This document shows positions 7,188 through 15,546 of a stretch of 60,208 nt of DNA, piece after piece. Each line of letters opens with the position of its first letter. Position 1 is the stretch's first letter. A program made the translations under genes and the position numbers. The notes beneath the pieces are model-generated. The model worked only from the letters and a program-made list of their open reading frames with translations. It ran no database searches and was not told the DNA's origin. Source of the stretch: Butyricicoccus pullicaecorum (lineage in GTDB: Bacteria; Bacillota; Clostridia; Oscillospirales; Butyricicoccaceae); NCBI GenBank assembly GCA_018366195.1, contig JAGZIN010000017.1:1-60208 (forward strand). The letters are read 5' to 3'.

Positions 7188-7543
7188 TGGGTAAGCTCAC
7201 ACCAGAGGCGCTGCTGATTGCAGCTTCCGGCATTGTGATTGTCTTTCTGGTACTCGCAGCTTTATGCTTTCTGATTCCGATTACCTCTCGTCTTGTGCGT
7301 GCATTTGCAGAGGACCCGTTTTCTTCTCAGCAATCTCAACAAACACAACAGACAAAGCCGACGGCAGAGCAGTCCAAGCCCGCTCCTGCACCCGTGCAGG
7401 AAGCAGCGCCCTCTGCGTATGGCGGAGAAATCCTGCTGGTTGATGTGGACGAGAAGACAGCAGCTTGTGTGATGGCGATTGTAAGCCATGAGACTGGAAT
7501 TCCAGTATCTGAGCTTATATTCAAAAAGATTAAGGCACTTTGA
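7187..7543 (+). CDS. oadG: OadG-family small membrane subunit of the decarboxylase
   Basis: 118 residues with one N-terminal membrane helix (about residues 8-31: Leu-Leu-Ile-Ala-Ala-Ser-Gly-Ile-Val-Ile-Val-Phe-Leu), then a Gln/Pro/Ala-rich linker and a small conserved C-terminal domain. In characterised pumps the gamma chain holds the alpha subunit to the membrane beta subunit and helps assemble the complex. Start ATG overlaps the upstream stop by one base, with GAGGAGGT in the end of oadA, so translation is coupled. The C-terminal domain is longer than in minimal gamma chains. Confidence 0.8.
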   Translation: MGKLTPEALLIAASGIVIVFLVLAALCFLIPITSRLVRAFAEDPFSSQQSQQTQQTKPTAEQSKPAPAPVQEAAPSAYGGEILLVDVDEKTAACVMAIVSHETGIPVSELIFKKIKAL

Positions 7544-7562
7544 TAGAGGGAGAGCATCAGCC

Positions 7563-7976
7563 ATGAAATATGTTGTTACATTAAATGGAAATAAATATGA
7601 GGTCGAAGTGGAACGCGGTCAGGCGACTGCGGTCTATGTGGGACAATCAACGAAAAGCGTACAAACACCACAATCTGCCGCTCCAGCAGCACCCGCTTCT
7701 GCTCCAGCAGCTCCTGCGTCAGCAGCAGTCCCTGCTTCCGCACCGGCCGCGCCTGCCGCAGCCGGAGAGGAGATTATGGCACCTATGCCGGGCACCATTC
7801 TGGACGTCCGCTGCCAAGCTGGAAAAACCGTTCAGGCGGGAGATGTGCTGTTTATTTTAGAGGCCATGAAGATGGAAAATGAGATTTGTGCATCACGAGA
7901 TGGTACCATTACCGCTGTGTCTGTCAATAAGGGCAGCACGGTAGAAACGGGTACCCCTCTGTGTACCATTTCTTAA
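7563..7976 (+). CDS. biotin carboxyl carrier subunit
   Basis: 137 residues: a short N-terminal segment, an Ala/Pro-rich flexible linker at about 36-70, and a C-terminal biotinyl domain with the biotin-acceptor motif Glu-Ala-Met-Lys-Met-Glu-Asn near residue 103. The Lys becomes biotinylated and swings between OadA and OadB. The start ATG 7563 begins the conserved Met-Lys-Tyr-Val-Val-Thr-Leu-Asn-Gly; the longer upstream extension would overlap oadG. It is the third gene of the operon. No biotin ligase is encoded nearby. Confidence 0.92.
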   Translation: MKYVVTLNGNKYEVEVERGQATAVYVGQSTKSVQTPQSAAPAAPASAPAAPASAAVPASAPAAPAAAGEEIMAPMPGTILDVRCQAGKTVQAGDVLFILEAMKMENEICASRDGTITAVSVNKGSTVETGTPLCTIS

Positions 7977-7991
7977 AGGAGGAGCGGTGTA

Positions 7992-9143
7992 ATGGAATTC
8001 TCCTTTATTGGAACGCTGGAACAGATTTTTAGACAATCTGGATTTGCAGCGCTCGCAGAGAACCCGCGCAATCTCATTATGCTGGTGATTGCCTGTGTTC
8101 TTTTATACATGGGTATTGTGAAAAAATTTGAACCGTTGTTGCTGGTTCCCATTGCTTTTGGGGTACTGATGGCGAACTTTCCACTGACCGGACTGTTGAA
8201 CCCGCCAGATGCCAACGGAAATGTGGGCTTGTTTTGGGTCTTTTATCAGGGTGTACAATATGCGGTGTATCCCTCCATTATTTTTCTCGGAATTGGCGCA
8301 ATGACGGATTTTGGACCGCTGATTGCGCGTCCTTCCTCTATGCTGTTGGGTGCTGCAGCACAGTTCGGCATTTTTTCGGCATTTCTGTTGGCACTTGGTT
8401 TGGGATTTCCGGAAAAGGTTGCCGCAGCAATCGGCGTGATTGGTGGGGCAGATGGACCAACCGCGATTCTGACAGCGTCCAAGCTTGCTCCCGAATTTTT
8501 ACCACCCATTGCGATTGCAGCATACTCGTACATGGCACTGATTCCGATGATTCAGCCTCCGCTCATGCGTCTGTTGACGACCAAGAAAGAGCGTGAGGTC
8601 AAGATGGAGCAGCTGCGAAAGGTTTCCAAGGCAGAGAAGATTGCATTCCCGATTATTGTGGCACTGTTTGTGATTTTGCTGCTTCCGGAGACTGCACCGC
8701 TCATTGGTATGCTGATGCTGGGCAATCTGTTCCGAGAGTGCGGCGTTGTAGATCGTCTGTCAGATACGGCACAGAACGCCCTCATCAATATTGTAACCAT
8801 CTTTCTGGGATTGTCTGTTGGGTGTAAGGCAACTGCAGATACCTTCCTGAGAAAGGAAACCCTGATGATTATTGGTTTGGGTCTGCTGGCATTCCTGCTG
8901 TCTACGGCGGGCGGATTGCTTTGCGGAAAGCTGATGTATTATTTGTCAGGCGGGAAAATCAATCCGCTCATTGGCTCTGCTGGTGTTTCCGCAGTTCCCA
9001 TGGCAGCGCGTGTATCACAGATTGAAGGGCAGAAGGCAAATCCTGCAAACTTCTTGCTGATGCATGCAATGGGGCCAAATGTTGCAGGTGTTATCGGTTC
9101 TGCAATTGCAGCAGGCTTTATGATTAAGGTATTTGGCGGCTAA
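7992..9143 (+). CDS. oadB: oxaloacetate decarboxylase, beta subunit (Na+ pump)
   Basis: Polytopic membrane protein that releases CO2 from carboxybiotin and couples this to Na+ export. Signature family segments are visible: Gly-Ala-Met-Thr-Asp-Phe-Gly-Pro-Leu with the Asp used for ion binding, Gly-Gly-Ala-Asp-Gly-Pro-Thr-Ala-Ile, and a late Gly-Ser-Ala-Gly-Val-Ser-Ala-Val-Pro-Met-Ala-Ala. About nine hydrophobic helices over 383 residues match the family. Start ATG follows AAAGGAGG 8-9 bases upstream. Glutaconyl-CoA and methylmalonyl-CoA decarboxylases use the same beta chain; the alpha chain here assigns oxaloacetate. Confidence 0.93.
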   Translation: MEFSFIGTLEQIFRQSGFAALAENPRNLIMLVIACVLLYMGIVKKFEPLLLVPIAFGVLMANFPLTGLLNPPDANGNVGLFWVFYQGVQYAVYPSIIFLGIGAMTDFGPLIARPSSMLLGAAAQFGIFSAFLLALGLGFPEKVAAAIGVIGGADGPTAILTASKLAPEFLPPIAIAAYSYMALIPMIQPPLMRLLTTKKEREVKMEQLRKVSKAEKIAFPIIVALFVILLLPETAPLIGMLMLGNLFRECGVVDRLSDTAQNALINIVTIFLGLSVGCKATADTFLRKETLMIIGLGLLAFLLSTAGGLLCGKLMYYLSGGKINPLIGSAGVSAVPMAARVSQIEGQKANPANFLLMHAMGPNVAGVIGSAIAAGFMIKVFGG

Positions 9144-9163
9144 GCTCTCATTGTTTGGGTGTT

Positions 9164-9197
9164 GAGGTCTGAAGGCATTATGCTTTCAGACCTCTTT
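9164..9197 (+). terminator. terminator of the decarboxylase operon
   Basis: Stem GAGGTCTGAAGGCA / TGCTTTCAGACCTC, with one G-T pair and a 2-base loop, is followed by TTTGCATAT. It lies 20 bases past oadB. Confidence 0.75.
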
Positions 9198-9205
9198 GCA
9201 TATAG

Positions 9206-9279
9206 ATAAGGTTTCGCACTGAAAAACATCACATAAGATTCGAAAAAGAATAGGGATAAAACCTTATTTCTGGTATAAT
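9206..9279 (+). promoter_or_regulatory. merR-gene promoter with inverted repeat
   Basis: A TATAAT at 9274-9279 is preceded by a long-range inverted repeat, ataaggttt (9206-9214) and aaaccttat (9259-9267). The same ACCTTAT core appears in the promoter of the next gene, which suggests autoregulation by the MerR protein. There is no good -35 box, as is common where an activator or repressor acts. Confidence 0.45.
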
Positions 9280-9320
9280 GTTTGTAAGCATGTGGGTATA
9301 ATAGAAAGGCGGAAGGTTAT

Positions 9321-10151
9321 ATGCGTTTTTTGACAGTCGGACAGATGGCAAAGCTCAATCATGTTTCTGACCAGACGCTGCGGCTGTATGACCGCATCGG
9401 GCTGCTCTCTCCAAGCGTGCGCGGAGAAAACGGATATCGTTACTATGAGCTGCGTCAAAGTGCGGTATTGGATATCATTCAGTATATGAAGAGTTTGGGG
9501 ATTTCTTTGCAGGAAATCAAAGCACAGCTCGAACGTCAGGATCTTGATTGGATTGAATCTGTTTTGCGTGAGAAACAGCGTCAAACGCAGGAGAACATGC
9601 ATCGGCTCAAGTGTCAGCACAGTGCACTGACCCGCACGATTGAAAGCATTGCCCGCTATCGCACAGCACCGCCGGATGGCACCTTGCAGATGGAATATAT
9701 TGGTGAGAGACAAATGTATGTAGTGGATACCGGTGTGAACGTATATGAGCATAATACAGAAACTTATGAGGAAATGCTGCGGGATTTACAAGACTGCCTG
9801 ATGCGGGACAAATTGCCGCAAATCTATTTCTGCAATGCAGGAACCATTTTGCGCAAGGAAAATTTTATGACCGGACGGTTTTGCGCCACAGAAGTTTTTG
9901 TGTTTGTAGATCGGGAATTTGTACCAGAGACTTTGACTTGTTCCATTCCGGCAGGTAATTATGCCTGTATTTATTGTGATGATTTTTACAAGGAGAAAAA
10001 ATATATGAATCGGCTGCTTGCGTTTATCCACGAAAACGGGTGTGAGGTATGCGGGGATTATCTGTGTGAATCCATTGCGGATATTCCGGCTGCACAGTGG
10101 GGAGAGAGGAAGCTGTTTCTGCGACTTCAGGTTCCCGTGAAATATCGCTAA
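9321..10151 (+). CDS. MerR-family transcriptional regulator with effector domain
   Basis: The N-terminal MerR domain starts Leu-Thr-Val-Gly-Gln-Met-Ala-Lys-Leu with Thr-Leu-Arg-Leu-Tyr-Asp-Arg-Ile-Gly-Leu-Leu, followed by Asn-Gly-Tyr-Arg-Tyr-Tyr. A coiled-coil helix (about residues 75-115) links it to a C-terminal half of about 150 residues resembling the GyrI-like small-molecule-binding domain of BltR/BmrR regulators. No Cys metal cluster of the mercury type is evident. Such proteins twist promoters with overlong 19-bp spacers. Exactly such a promoter lies between this gene and the dehydrogenase downstream, which is its likely target. The inducer is unknown. Confidence 0.88.
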   Translation: MRFLTVGQMAKLNHVSDQTLRLYDRIGLLSPSVRGENGYRYYELRQSAVLDIIQYMKSLGISLQEIKAQLERQDLDWIESVLREKQRQTQENMHRLKCQHSALTRTIESIARYRTAPPDGTLQMEYIGERQMYVVDTGVNVYEHNTETYEEMLRDLQDCLMRDKLPQIYFCNAGTILRKENFMTGRFCATEVFVFVDREFVPETLTCSIPAGNYACIYCDDFYKEKKYMNRLLAFIHENGCEVCGDYLCESIADIPAAQWGERKLFLRLQVPVKYR

Positions 10152-10183
10152 AAAACATGTTAAAAATTTGTCAATTATGCGCC

Positions 10184-10214
10184 TTGACCTTATACTTCGG
10201 ATAACCTTTATACT
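10184..10214 (+). promoter_or_regulatory. MerR-type promoter with 19-bp spacer
   Basis: TTGACC at 10184-10189 and TATACT at 10209-10214 are separated by 19 bp. The spacer holds the dyad TTATAC-TTC-GGATAA (10190-10204, one mismatch). Both features are hallmarks of MerR-activated promoters. Confidence 0.7.
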
Positions 10215-10274
10215 GTGAAGCAGGACGGGAGGAACCGTCCCCAATCGAAAGCTTGAAAGGAAGGGAATTCAGTT

Positions 10275-11312
10275 ATGGTGAATTATGAAAAGATTCGTGT
10301 CGTACAGTATGGCTGTGGCAAAATGAGCAAATATATTCTGCGTTATCTATTTGAAAAGGGCGCGGAAATCGTCGGCGCGATTGATACCAATCCGGCCATT
10401 GTGGGAATGGACGTTGGCGACTTTGCAGAGCTTGGCGTCAAGCTGAATGTACCGATTCGTTCCGATGCAGATGCGGTTCTGGACGAATGTGATGCAGATA
10501 TTGCAGTGGTAACGCTTTTCAGCTTTATGTCGGATATGGAACCGCATCTGGAAAGATGCCTTTCCCGCGGTATCAATGTCGTAACAACCTGCGAAGAAGC
10601 AATCTATTCATGGACAACGGCATCAGCAGTGACCAATCGTTTGGATAAGCTGGCAAAGGAAAATCACTGCACCATCACAGGCACGGGCATGCAGGATATT
10701 TTCTGGATTAATATGGTTGGCATGGTTGCTGGAGGCGTGCATCATATCGAAAAGATTGAAGGCGCAGTCAGCTACAATGTAGAAGATTATGGCTTGGCAC
10801 TGGCAAAGGCGCATGGCGTTGGTCTGACTCCGGAGGAGTTTGAGGAGCAGATTGCGCACCCGGAAACCTTAGAGCCTTCCTATGTTTGGAATTCGAACGA
10901 GGCACTGGCAAATAAGCTGGGGCTCACCATCAAATCAATTAGTCAAAAATGTGTTCCCTATTTCTATGACGGTGATTTGTGGAGTGATACGCTCGGCGCA
11001 ACCATTCCGAAGGGAAATTGCATTGGTATGAGCGCAGTTGTGACTGTGGAAACCTTCCAAGGACCTGTGATTGAAACACAGTGCATTGGTAAGGTGTATG
11101 GCGCAGATGACGGAGATATGTGTGACTGGAAAATTATTGGCACACCAACCACGGAGTTCCATGTGGTAAAGCCGGCAACCCCTGAGCATACCTGTGCAAC
11201 AATCGTCAATCGGATTCCGACCGTACTCAATGCACCGGCTGGATATGTCACAGCCGAAAAGCTAGATGATGTCGAATATCTCACCTATCCCATGCACTTG
11301 TATCTGGATTAA
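10275..11312 (+). CDS. DapB-like NAD(P)-dependent dehydrogenase, 2,4-diaminopentanoate dehydrogenase-like
   Basis: 345 residues with an N-terminal Rossmann fold: Val-Val-Gln-Tyr-Gly-Cys-Gly-Lys-Met near residue 9, then Gly-Ala-Ile-Asp-Thr-Asn. The middle segment Cys-Glu-Glu-Ala and Gly-Thr-Gly-Met-Gln-Asp match the dihydrodipicolinate-reductase-like family that includes the ornithine-pathway 2,4-diaminopentanoate dehydrogenase. No ornithine aminomutase or thiolase genes are adjacent, so the substrate is not settled; an amino-acid-derived amine or amino ketone is possible. Start ATG follows GGAAGGGAA. It is a single-gene unit behind a MerR-type promoter, so the substrate or a toxic analogue may be the inducer. 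Confidence 0.72.
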   Translation: MVNYEKIRVVQYGCGKMSKYILRYLFEKGAEIVGAIDTNPAIVGMDVGDFAELGVKLNVPIRSDADAVLDECDADIAVVTLFSFMSDMEPHLERCLSRGINVVTTCEEAIYSWTTASAVTNRLDKLAKENHCTITGTGMQDIFWINMVGMVAGGVHHIEKIEGAVSYNVEDYGLALAKAHGVGLTPEEFEEQIAHPETLEPSYVWNSNEALANKLGLTIKSISQKCVPYFYDGDLWSDTLGATIPKGNCIGMSAVVTVETFQGPVIETQCIGKVYGADDGDMCDWKIIGTPTTEFHVVKPATPEHTCATIVNRIPTVLNAPAGYVTAEKLDDVEYLTYPMHLYLD

Positions 11313-11334
11313 GCAGAAAACGAATCGCATAGAA

Positions 11335-11363
11335 AAATCCCCTGCTGGAACGGCAGGGGATTT
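11335..11363. terminator. terminator between convergent genes
   Basis: Stem aaatcccctgc / gcaggggattt. The minus strand then reads TTTCTATG, giving a better T-run for the patatin-like gene; on the plus strand it follows the dehydrogenase by 22 bases. Confidence 0.7.
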
Positions 11364-11414
11364 CTGGTTGTTGCAACACTGTTTTGCAAATGAGCGGACT
11401 GTTTTTGTGGTATG

Positions 11415-12257
11415 TTATACAAAGAGCGCTTTGATTTCGTCGATACGCCTTTCCGCCAACTGGTAACCCTCTTGATAGGCTGCTGTCAGTTTTTGGATAT
11501 CCCGTTCAAAGGAATCTATGGGGTTCTGTGGGCGAAGCAATACCGTACTTTGAGGACGATGCTTGACCAGCTGCTCACACAGGCAGACTGTTTCGTTGTA
11601 CCTTTTGGGACGCTGTAAAATTGCCTCAGCCATCTTCGGATAGTGTTGACGGAGAACGGCAGCCGCTGCTCGGTTTGTGCGTGTCGTTTTTTTGCGGTAT
11701 CCGGCAGGCTGCGTCAGGATAATGAGATTTTTTTCATTTCCATCTTGCAGAGCCTTACGTATGGGAATCGAATCGGAAATACCGCCGTCATAATAGATTT
11801 TATTGCCAATCCGGACGGGAGGGAAATAGAGTGGAATGGCACAGGTTGCGCGCAGCATGGTGCACTTGGAGTCTAGAGCATGTCCATTCAGATATTCACA
11901 GCAGCCGGTTTCGGCGTTGGTGACCCCAACAAGGATTTTTCCGGTATAGGCGTGGAAGGTCTCCCAATCAAACGGCAGCAGCTCATTGGGAATGGTGTCA
12001 AATACAAAATCAATGCCAAAAACAGAACCTTGCTTGATATAATTTTTGGCAGACAGATATCGTTTGTCGTTGCGGTATTGGCATAGTACATCTAAATTTC
12101 TCCCTGTTTGACGAGACAAATAGGAAAAACCATTGGTAATGCCCGCGGATACCCCAATTACATAGTCAAACATGATGCCATGTGCAAGCAGTGCGTCCAT
12201 GATACCGCTGGAAAAGATGGGGCGGAAGGTGCCGCCTTCTAAGATTAGTCCGGGCAT
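11415..12257 (-). CDS. patatin-like phospholipase (RssA/YjjU type)
   Basis: Serine lipase of the patatin fold. Seen are the oxyanion-hole glycines in Leu-Glu-Gly-Gly-Thr-Phe-Arg, the nucleophile elbow Gly-Val-Ser-Ala-Gly near residue 35, and the catalytic Asp in Tyr-Asp-Gly-Gly-Ile-Ser-Asp near 166. The Ser-Asp dyad is therefore complete. The protein is 280 residues, has no signal peptide, and resembles the bacterial YjjU-like subgroup of unknown physiological substrate. It overlaps the end of rnr by 13 bases and is transcribed with it. Confidence 0.85.
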   Translation of the reverse strand: MPGLILEGGTFRPIFSSGIMDALLAHGIMFDYVIGVSAGITNGFSYLSRQTGRNLDVLCQYRNDKRYLSAKNYIKQGSVFGIDFVFDTIPNELLPFDWETFHAYTGKILVGVTNAETGCCEYLNGHALDSKCTMLRATCAIPLYFPPVRIGNKIYYDGGISDSIPIRKALQDGNEKNLIILTQPAGYRKKTTRTNRAAAAVLRQHYPKMAEAILQRPKRYNETVCLCEQLVKHRPQSTVLLRPQNPIDSFERDIQKLTAAYQEGYQLAERRIDEIKALFV

Positions 12258-14356
12258 GGGGATTCGTTCCTTTCAGGGGTGGGGATAAAGTCAATCAGAC
12301 CGGTGACGCGGGAGGCAGCAGTCAGACGTACACGCATCGGGGTGCCGATGGTGTAGCGTATGCGAGAACGCCGTCCAATGAGCATCATTTTCTGGTCATC
12401 AAATTCATAGTCATCACCGGGAAGATCTTCCAGACGAACCAGACCTTCTACTGCATTTTGCAAGGTCACAAATACGCCGAATGCAGCAACTCCTGATATT
12501 TCTGCATCAAAATCCTGCCCAATGAACTGTTCCATATAAGCAGCAAGATAGAGCTTATCAATATCACGCTCTGCGGTATCTGCCGCAAGCTCGCGGGAGG
12601 TCGATTGGGCTGCGGCTTCTTCACAGAATATGGTGTCTGCCTTGGTATATTGCTGTCCGGAAATCGCCTTAAACAGCATGCGATGCACTGCAAGGTCGGG
12701 ATAGCGCCGAATGGGGGACGTAAAGTGCAGATATTCCTTGGCTTGCAGTCCATAGTGCCCAAGACATTCGGGGTCATAGCGAGCCCGTGCCAGTGCACGT
12801 AAGAGCAGGGTAGGCAGAGCGCGCTGTTTGGGATTGTGCTTGGCGCCGTCCAGAACGGCTTGCAGCTGTGCAGTATCGTTCGGCTTTGATGGGTCTACCG
12901 AATAGCCGAACGGACGCGCAAACATGGCAAAGATGCGCAGCTTTTCGGGGTCTGGATTTTCATGCACGCGGTAAATGGTGGGATTGCTGCGTTTTTCCAT
13001 AAAGGCAGCGACTGCTTCGTTCGCCGCAAGCATAAATTCCTCAATCATTTTTTCCGCATCGCCACGGGAACGGAAGGTGACAGAAATCGGCTCTCCGGTT
13101 TCGTCGGTCAGAATTTCCGCTTCGGGCAAATCAAGGTCCAGTGCGCCATGCTCCATGCGTCGTTTGCGCATGGCAAGGGAAAGCGCGTGCATGCGGTCTG
13201 CAGTTTCGGTCAGGAAAGCATATTCTTGGCGGAGTGACTGGTTTCCGTCAAAAATTTCATTGACTTTTCGATAGGTCATGCGCGCACGCGAACGAATTAC
13301 GGTTTTACAAAATCGAGAACTATGGCGGCGTCCGTCTTGGTCGAATTCTATGAGGGCAGAAAAGGCAAAACGGTCAACGTCTGGGTTTAACGAGCAAATG
13401 CCGTTGGACAATGCAACCGGAAGCATCGGGACAACATGACCAGGATAATAGACCGAGGTACCGCGGCGATAGGCTTCGTCATCAAGCGGGGAACCGGCGG
13501 TGACATAATGCGATACATCGGCAATGTGTACACCGAGCAGCAGATGCCCGTTTTCAAGCGGCTTGAGTGAAATGGCATCGTCGAAGTCGCGTGCGTCATC
13601 GCCGTCAATGGTGAAAATCAGCTCGTCCCGCAAATCCATACGCAGTGCAGATTCTGCGGAATCCACGGTATCCCCACACGCCTCCGCTTGTTTGAGGGCT
13701 GCATCGGGGAAAGGCACAACAATACCATTTTCATGCAGAATGGAGGCAATGGAGGCGTCCATTGTACCATTTTTGCCAAAAACTTTCACAATTGCGCCCT
13801 GTGCGGCAAGGCGTCCATTACCGCGCAGTATCATCTTGACAGCAACACGGTCTCCGGGCTGTGCGTCCAAAACACGGTTTTTGGGAATGACGATTTCGGG
13901 ATATTTTTTGGATAATGGACGTACCAATACACTTTTGCCCCGTTTCATGACCGTACCCACAACTTCGTCCTGACATAAGGTCAGGATACGCAAAACTTCG
14001 CCTTCCTGTTTGTGTCCGCGTGCGGAGTCGATGAGATGAATGAGTACACGGTCACCCTGCCATGCGTTTCCGGTTGCATAGGGGGGGATAAAGATATCCT
14101 CGGACGCACCGGGGGATTCCGGGGTCACAAAACCGAAGCCGCGGTCGGTTGCGTGAAAGATACCAGTAAGGCAGCCATAGTGTTCGGCGTGAGCATAACG
14201 GTTTTTTTTATTTTTTAAGATTTTTCCGTCTGCGGACAAACGGTCGAGTGACTCTCGAATTTGCTGTTTGGAGTAAGTCGGCAGATATTTTTTGAGTTCC
14301 TCTGCACGGGCGGGACGTTCGAGTAGTGTATAGAGCCTTGTATCCAGTTCGTTCAT
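12245..14356 (-). CDS. rnr: ribonuclease R
   Basis: Processive 3'-5' exoribonuclease that degrades structured RNA and helps quality control of tRNA, rRNA and tmRNA targets. The 703 residues show an N-terminal winged helix, cold-shock domains, the RNB catalytic segment Asp-Gly-Asp-Asp-Ala-Arg-Asp-Phe-Asp-Asp-Ala (about 250) with its Mg-binding Asp cluster, the His-Phe-Thr-Ser-Pro-Ile-Arg-Arg-Tyr-Pro-Asp stretch, and a C-terminal S1 domain. It lacks a long basic tail. Start ATG follows AAGGAGG. In many Firmicutes rnr sits with secG and smpB; here it pairs with a patatin gene. Confidence 0.96.
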   Translation of the reverse strand: MNELDTRLYTLLERPARAEELKKYLPTYSKQQIRESLDRLSADGKILKNKKNRYAHAEHYGCLTGIFHATDRGFGFVTPESPGASEDIFIPPYATGNAWQGDRVLIHLIDSARGHKQEGEVLRILTLCQDEVVGTVMKRGKSVLVRPLSKKYPEIVIPKNRVLDAQPGDRVAVKMILRGNGRLAAQGAIVKVFGKNGTMDASIASILHENGIVVPFPDAALKQAEACGDTVDSAESALRMDLRDELIFTIDGDDARDFDDAISLKPLENGHLLLGVHIADVSHYVTAGSPLDDEAYRRGTSVYYPGHVVPMLPVALSNGICSLNPDVDRFAFSALIEFDQDGRRHSSRFCKTVIRSRARMTYRKVNEIFDGNQSLRQEYAFLTETADRMHALSLAMRKRRMEHGALDLDLPEAEILTDETGEPISVTFRSRGDAEKMIEEFMLAANEAVAAFMEKRSNPTIYRVHENPDPEKLRIFAMFARPFGYSVDPSKPNDTAQLQAVLDGAKHNPKQRALPTLLLRALARARYDPECLGHYGLQAKEYLHFTSPIRRYPDLAVHRMLFKAISGQQYTKADTIFCEEAAAQSTSRELAADTAERDIDKLYLAAYMEQFIGQDFDAEISGVAAFGVFVTLQNAVEGLVRLEDLPGDDYEFDDQKMMLIGRRSRIRYTIGTPMRVRLTAASRVTGLIDFIPTPERNESPCPD

Positions 14357-14521
14357 AAAAAAGCCCTCCTTCTCCGCTGGTTATAATTTTATTCTATCAC
14401 AGCATGTTGTATTTTCAAGCCGAAATACCGCATTTTCAGGGGACAAAATACATTTTATGTGAAGTGTAATCGGTCTGGTTTTTATAGTTTCGCACGCAGC
14501 TTCAAAGAGGCAAAAGAATCA

Positions 14522-14550
14522 TTGACCATTTGCGCAAAATGCGCTATGAT
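14522..14550 (+). promoter_or_regulatory. promoter of the micro-membrane protein/SDR unit
   Basis: TTGACC at 14522-14527 and TATGAT at 14545-14550 with a 17-bp spacer. The spacer contains the palindrome TTTGCGCAAA. Confidence 0.65.
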
Positions 14551-14582
14551 GAAAGAAATCTGAAGAAATGAAGGTGTGTTTT

Positions 14583-14741
14583 GTGATAGATTATATGGTC
14601 TTGGGTGTCATTGCTGCACTGATATTGTTTGCATGGCGGGTCATTCGTATTCAAAAACAGGAAAGCACGGGCTGTTGTCATGGTTGTCATGAATGTGGGA
14701 AGACATGCTCCGCACAGAAAAGACAGGAGGAAGAAAAATGA
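14583..14741 (+). CDS. Cys-rich single-pass micro membrane protein (FeoB-associated-like)
   Basis: A GTG-initiated 52-residue ORF with GAAGGTG about 10 bases upstream. It has one N-terminal membrane helix (about residues 5-18) ending in basic residues, then a short Cys/His cluster, C-C-H-G-C-H-E-C-G-K-T-C, and a charged tail. This is the architecture of the FeoB-associated Cys-rich membrane proteins found beside ferrous-iron transporters, whose function is not known in detail. No feoA or feoB is in the window. Its stop overlaps the start of the following dehydrogenase as ATGA, so the two are translationally coupled, and a good promoter lies just upstream. Confidence 0.7.
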   Translation: MIDYMVLGVIAALILFAWRVIRIQKQESTGCCHGCHECGKTCSAQKRQEEEK

Positions 14742-15493
14742 AAGCACTCATTACAGGGGCGTCATCAGGCATTGGTATGGAAATGGCAAGGGAGCTGGCA
14801 GCCCGCGGATATGAACTCATTTTGGTTGCCAGACGGCGGGAGCGGCTGGAAGCATTGGCAAGAGAGCTGACAGTGAAATGCCGAATTTTGGAGTTTGATT
14901 TATCCAGTGAAGAACAATGCCGCATGTTGTATTGCCGTGCGCGCAGTGAGGATTTGGAAATTGTAATCAATAACGCAGGGTTTGGGGTTTGCGGACCCTT
15001 TGCTTCCACGGATTTAGAGCGTGATTTGGAAATGATTCGGCTCAATGTGGTTGCAGTACACATACTGACCAAGCTCTTTTTACATGATTTTCGCATGCGC
15101 AACCGTGGATATATCTTAAATGTGGCATCTTCGGCAGGGTTTATGGCAGGACCTTTGATGGCATCTTATTATGCGACAAAGAATTATGTGCTTCGTCTGA
15201 CACAGGCCATTCGTGAGGAGCTGCGACATGAGGGAAGTGCGGTGGTGATATCTGCTCTTTGCCCGGGACCTGTCAAAACAGAGTTCAATGAGGTTGCAAA
15301 TGTACGCTTTTCTGTACCAAGTATGGACGCAAAGCGATGTGCACGCATTGCAGTGCGCGGTCTGCTGCGCAAAAAACAGACCATTGTTCCGGGAGCTGGC
15401 ATGAAGGCTGCCATGGCTGCAAGACGCTTTGTTCCAGAATGGATACTGCCAAGAGTAACCTATCAGGTACAGCATAGAAAGCTAAAGTCCTAA
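14738..15493 (+). CDS. short-chain dehydrogenase/reductase
   Basis: Classical SDR of 251 residues. The nucleotide-binding motif Thr-Gly-Ala-Ser-Ser-Gly-Ile-Gly is at about 5-12, Asn-Asn-Ala-Gly near 85, the catalytic Ser in Ala-Ser-Ser-Ala-Gly, and Tyr-Tyr-Ala-Thr-Lys (YxxxK) near 150. It belongs to the YqjQ/DltE-like subgroup with a variable substrate and probably uses NADPH, given the Arg-Arg-Arg after the second strand. Start ATG 14738 follows AGGAGGAAG and overlaps the stop of the Cys-rich micro-protein, a link that may be functional. Confidence 0.9.
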   Translation: MKALITGASSGIGMEMARELAARGYELILVARRRERLEALARELTVKCRILEFDLSSEEQCRMLYCRARSEDLEIVINNAGFGVCGPFASTDLERDLEMIRLNVVAVHILTKLFLHDFRMRNRGYILNVASSAGFMAGPLMASYYATKNYVLRLTQAIREELRHEGSAVVISALCPGPVKTEFNEVANVRFSVPSMDAKRCARIAVRGLLRKKQTIVPGAGMKAAMAARRFVPEWILPRVTYQVQHRKLKS

Positions 15494-15546
15494 GGGATTA
15501 CAAACAAACCATGGGTATTTGGATTACTTGCGGAGGGTGTGTATAG

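Noticed and set aside
7679..7765. Ala/Pro-coding gct/gca/cca repeats in the biotin carrier
   Set aside because: Explained as the normal flexible linker of biotin carrier proteins, not a separate repeat element.
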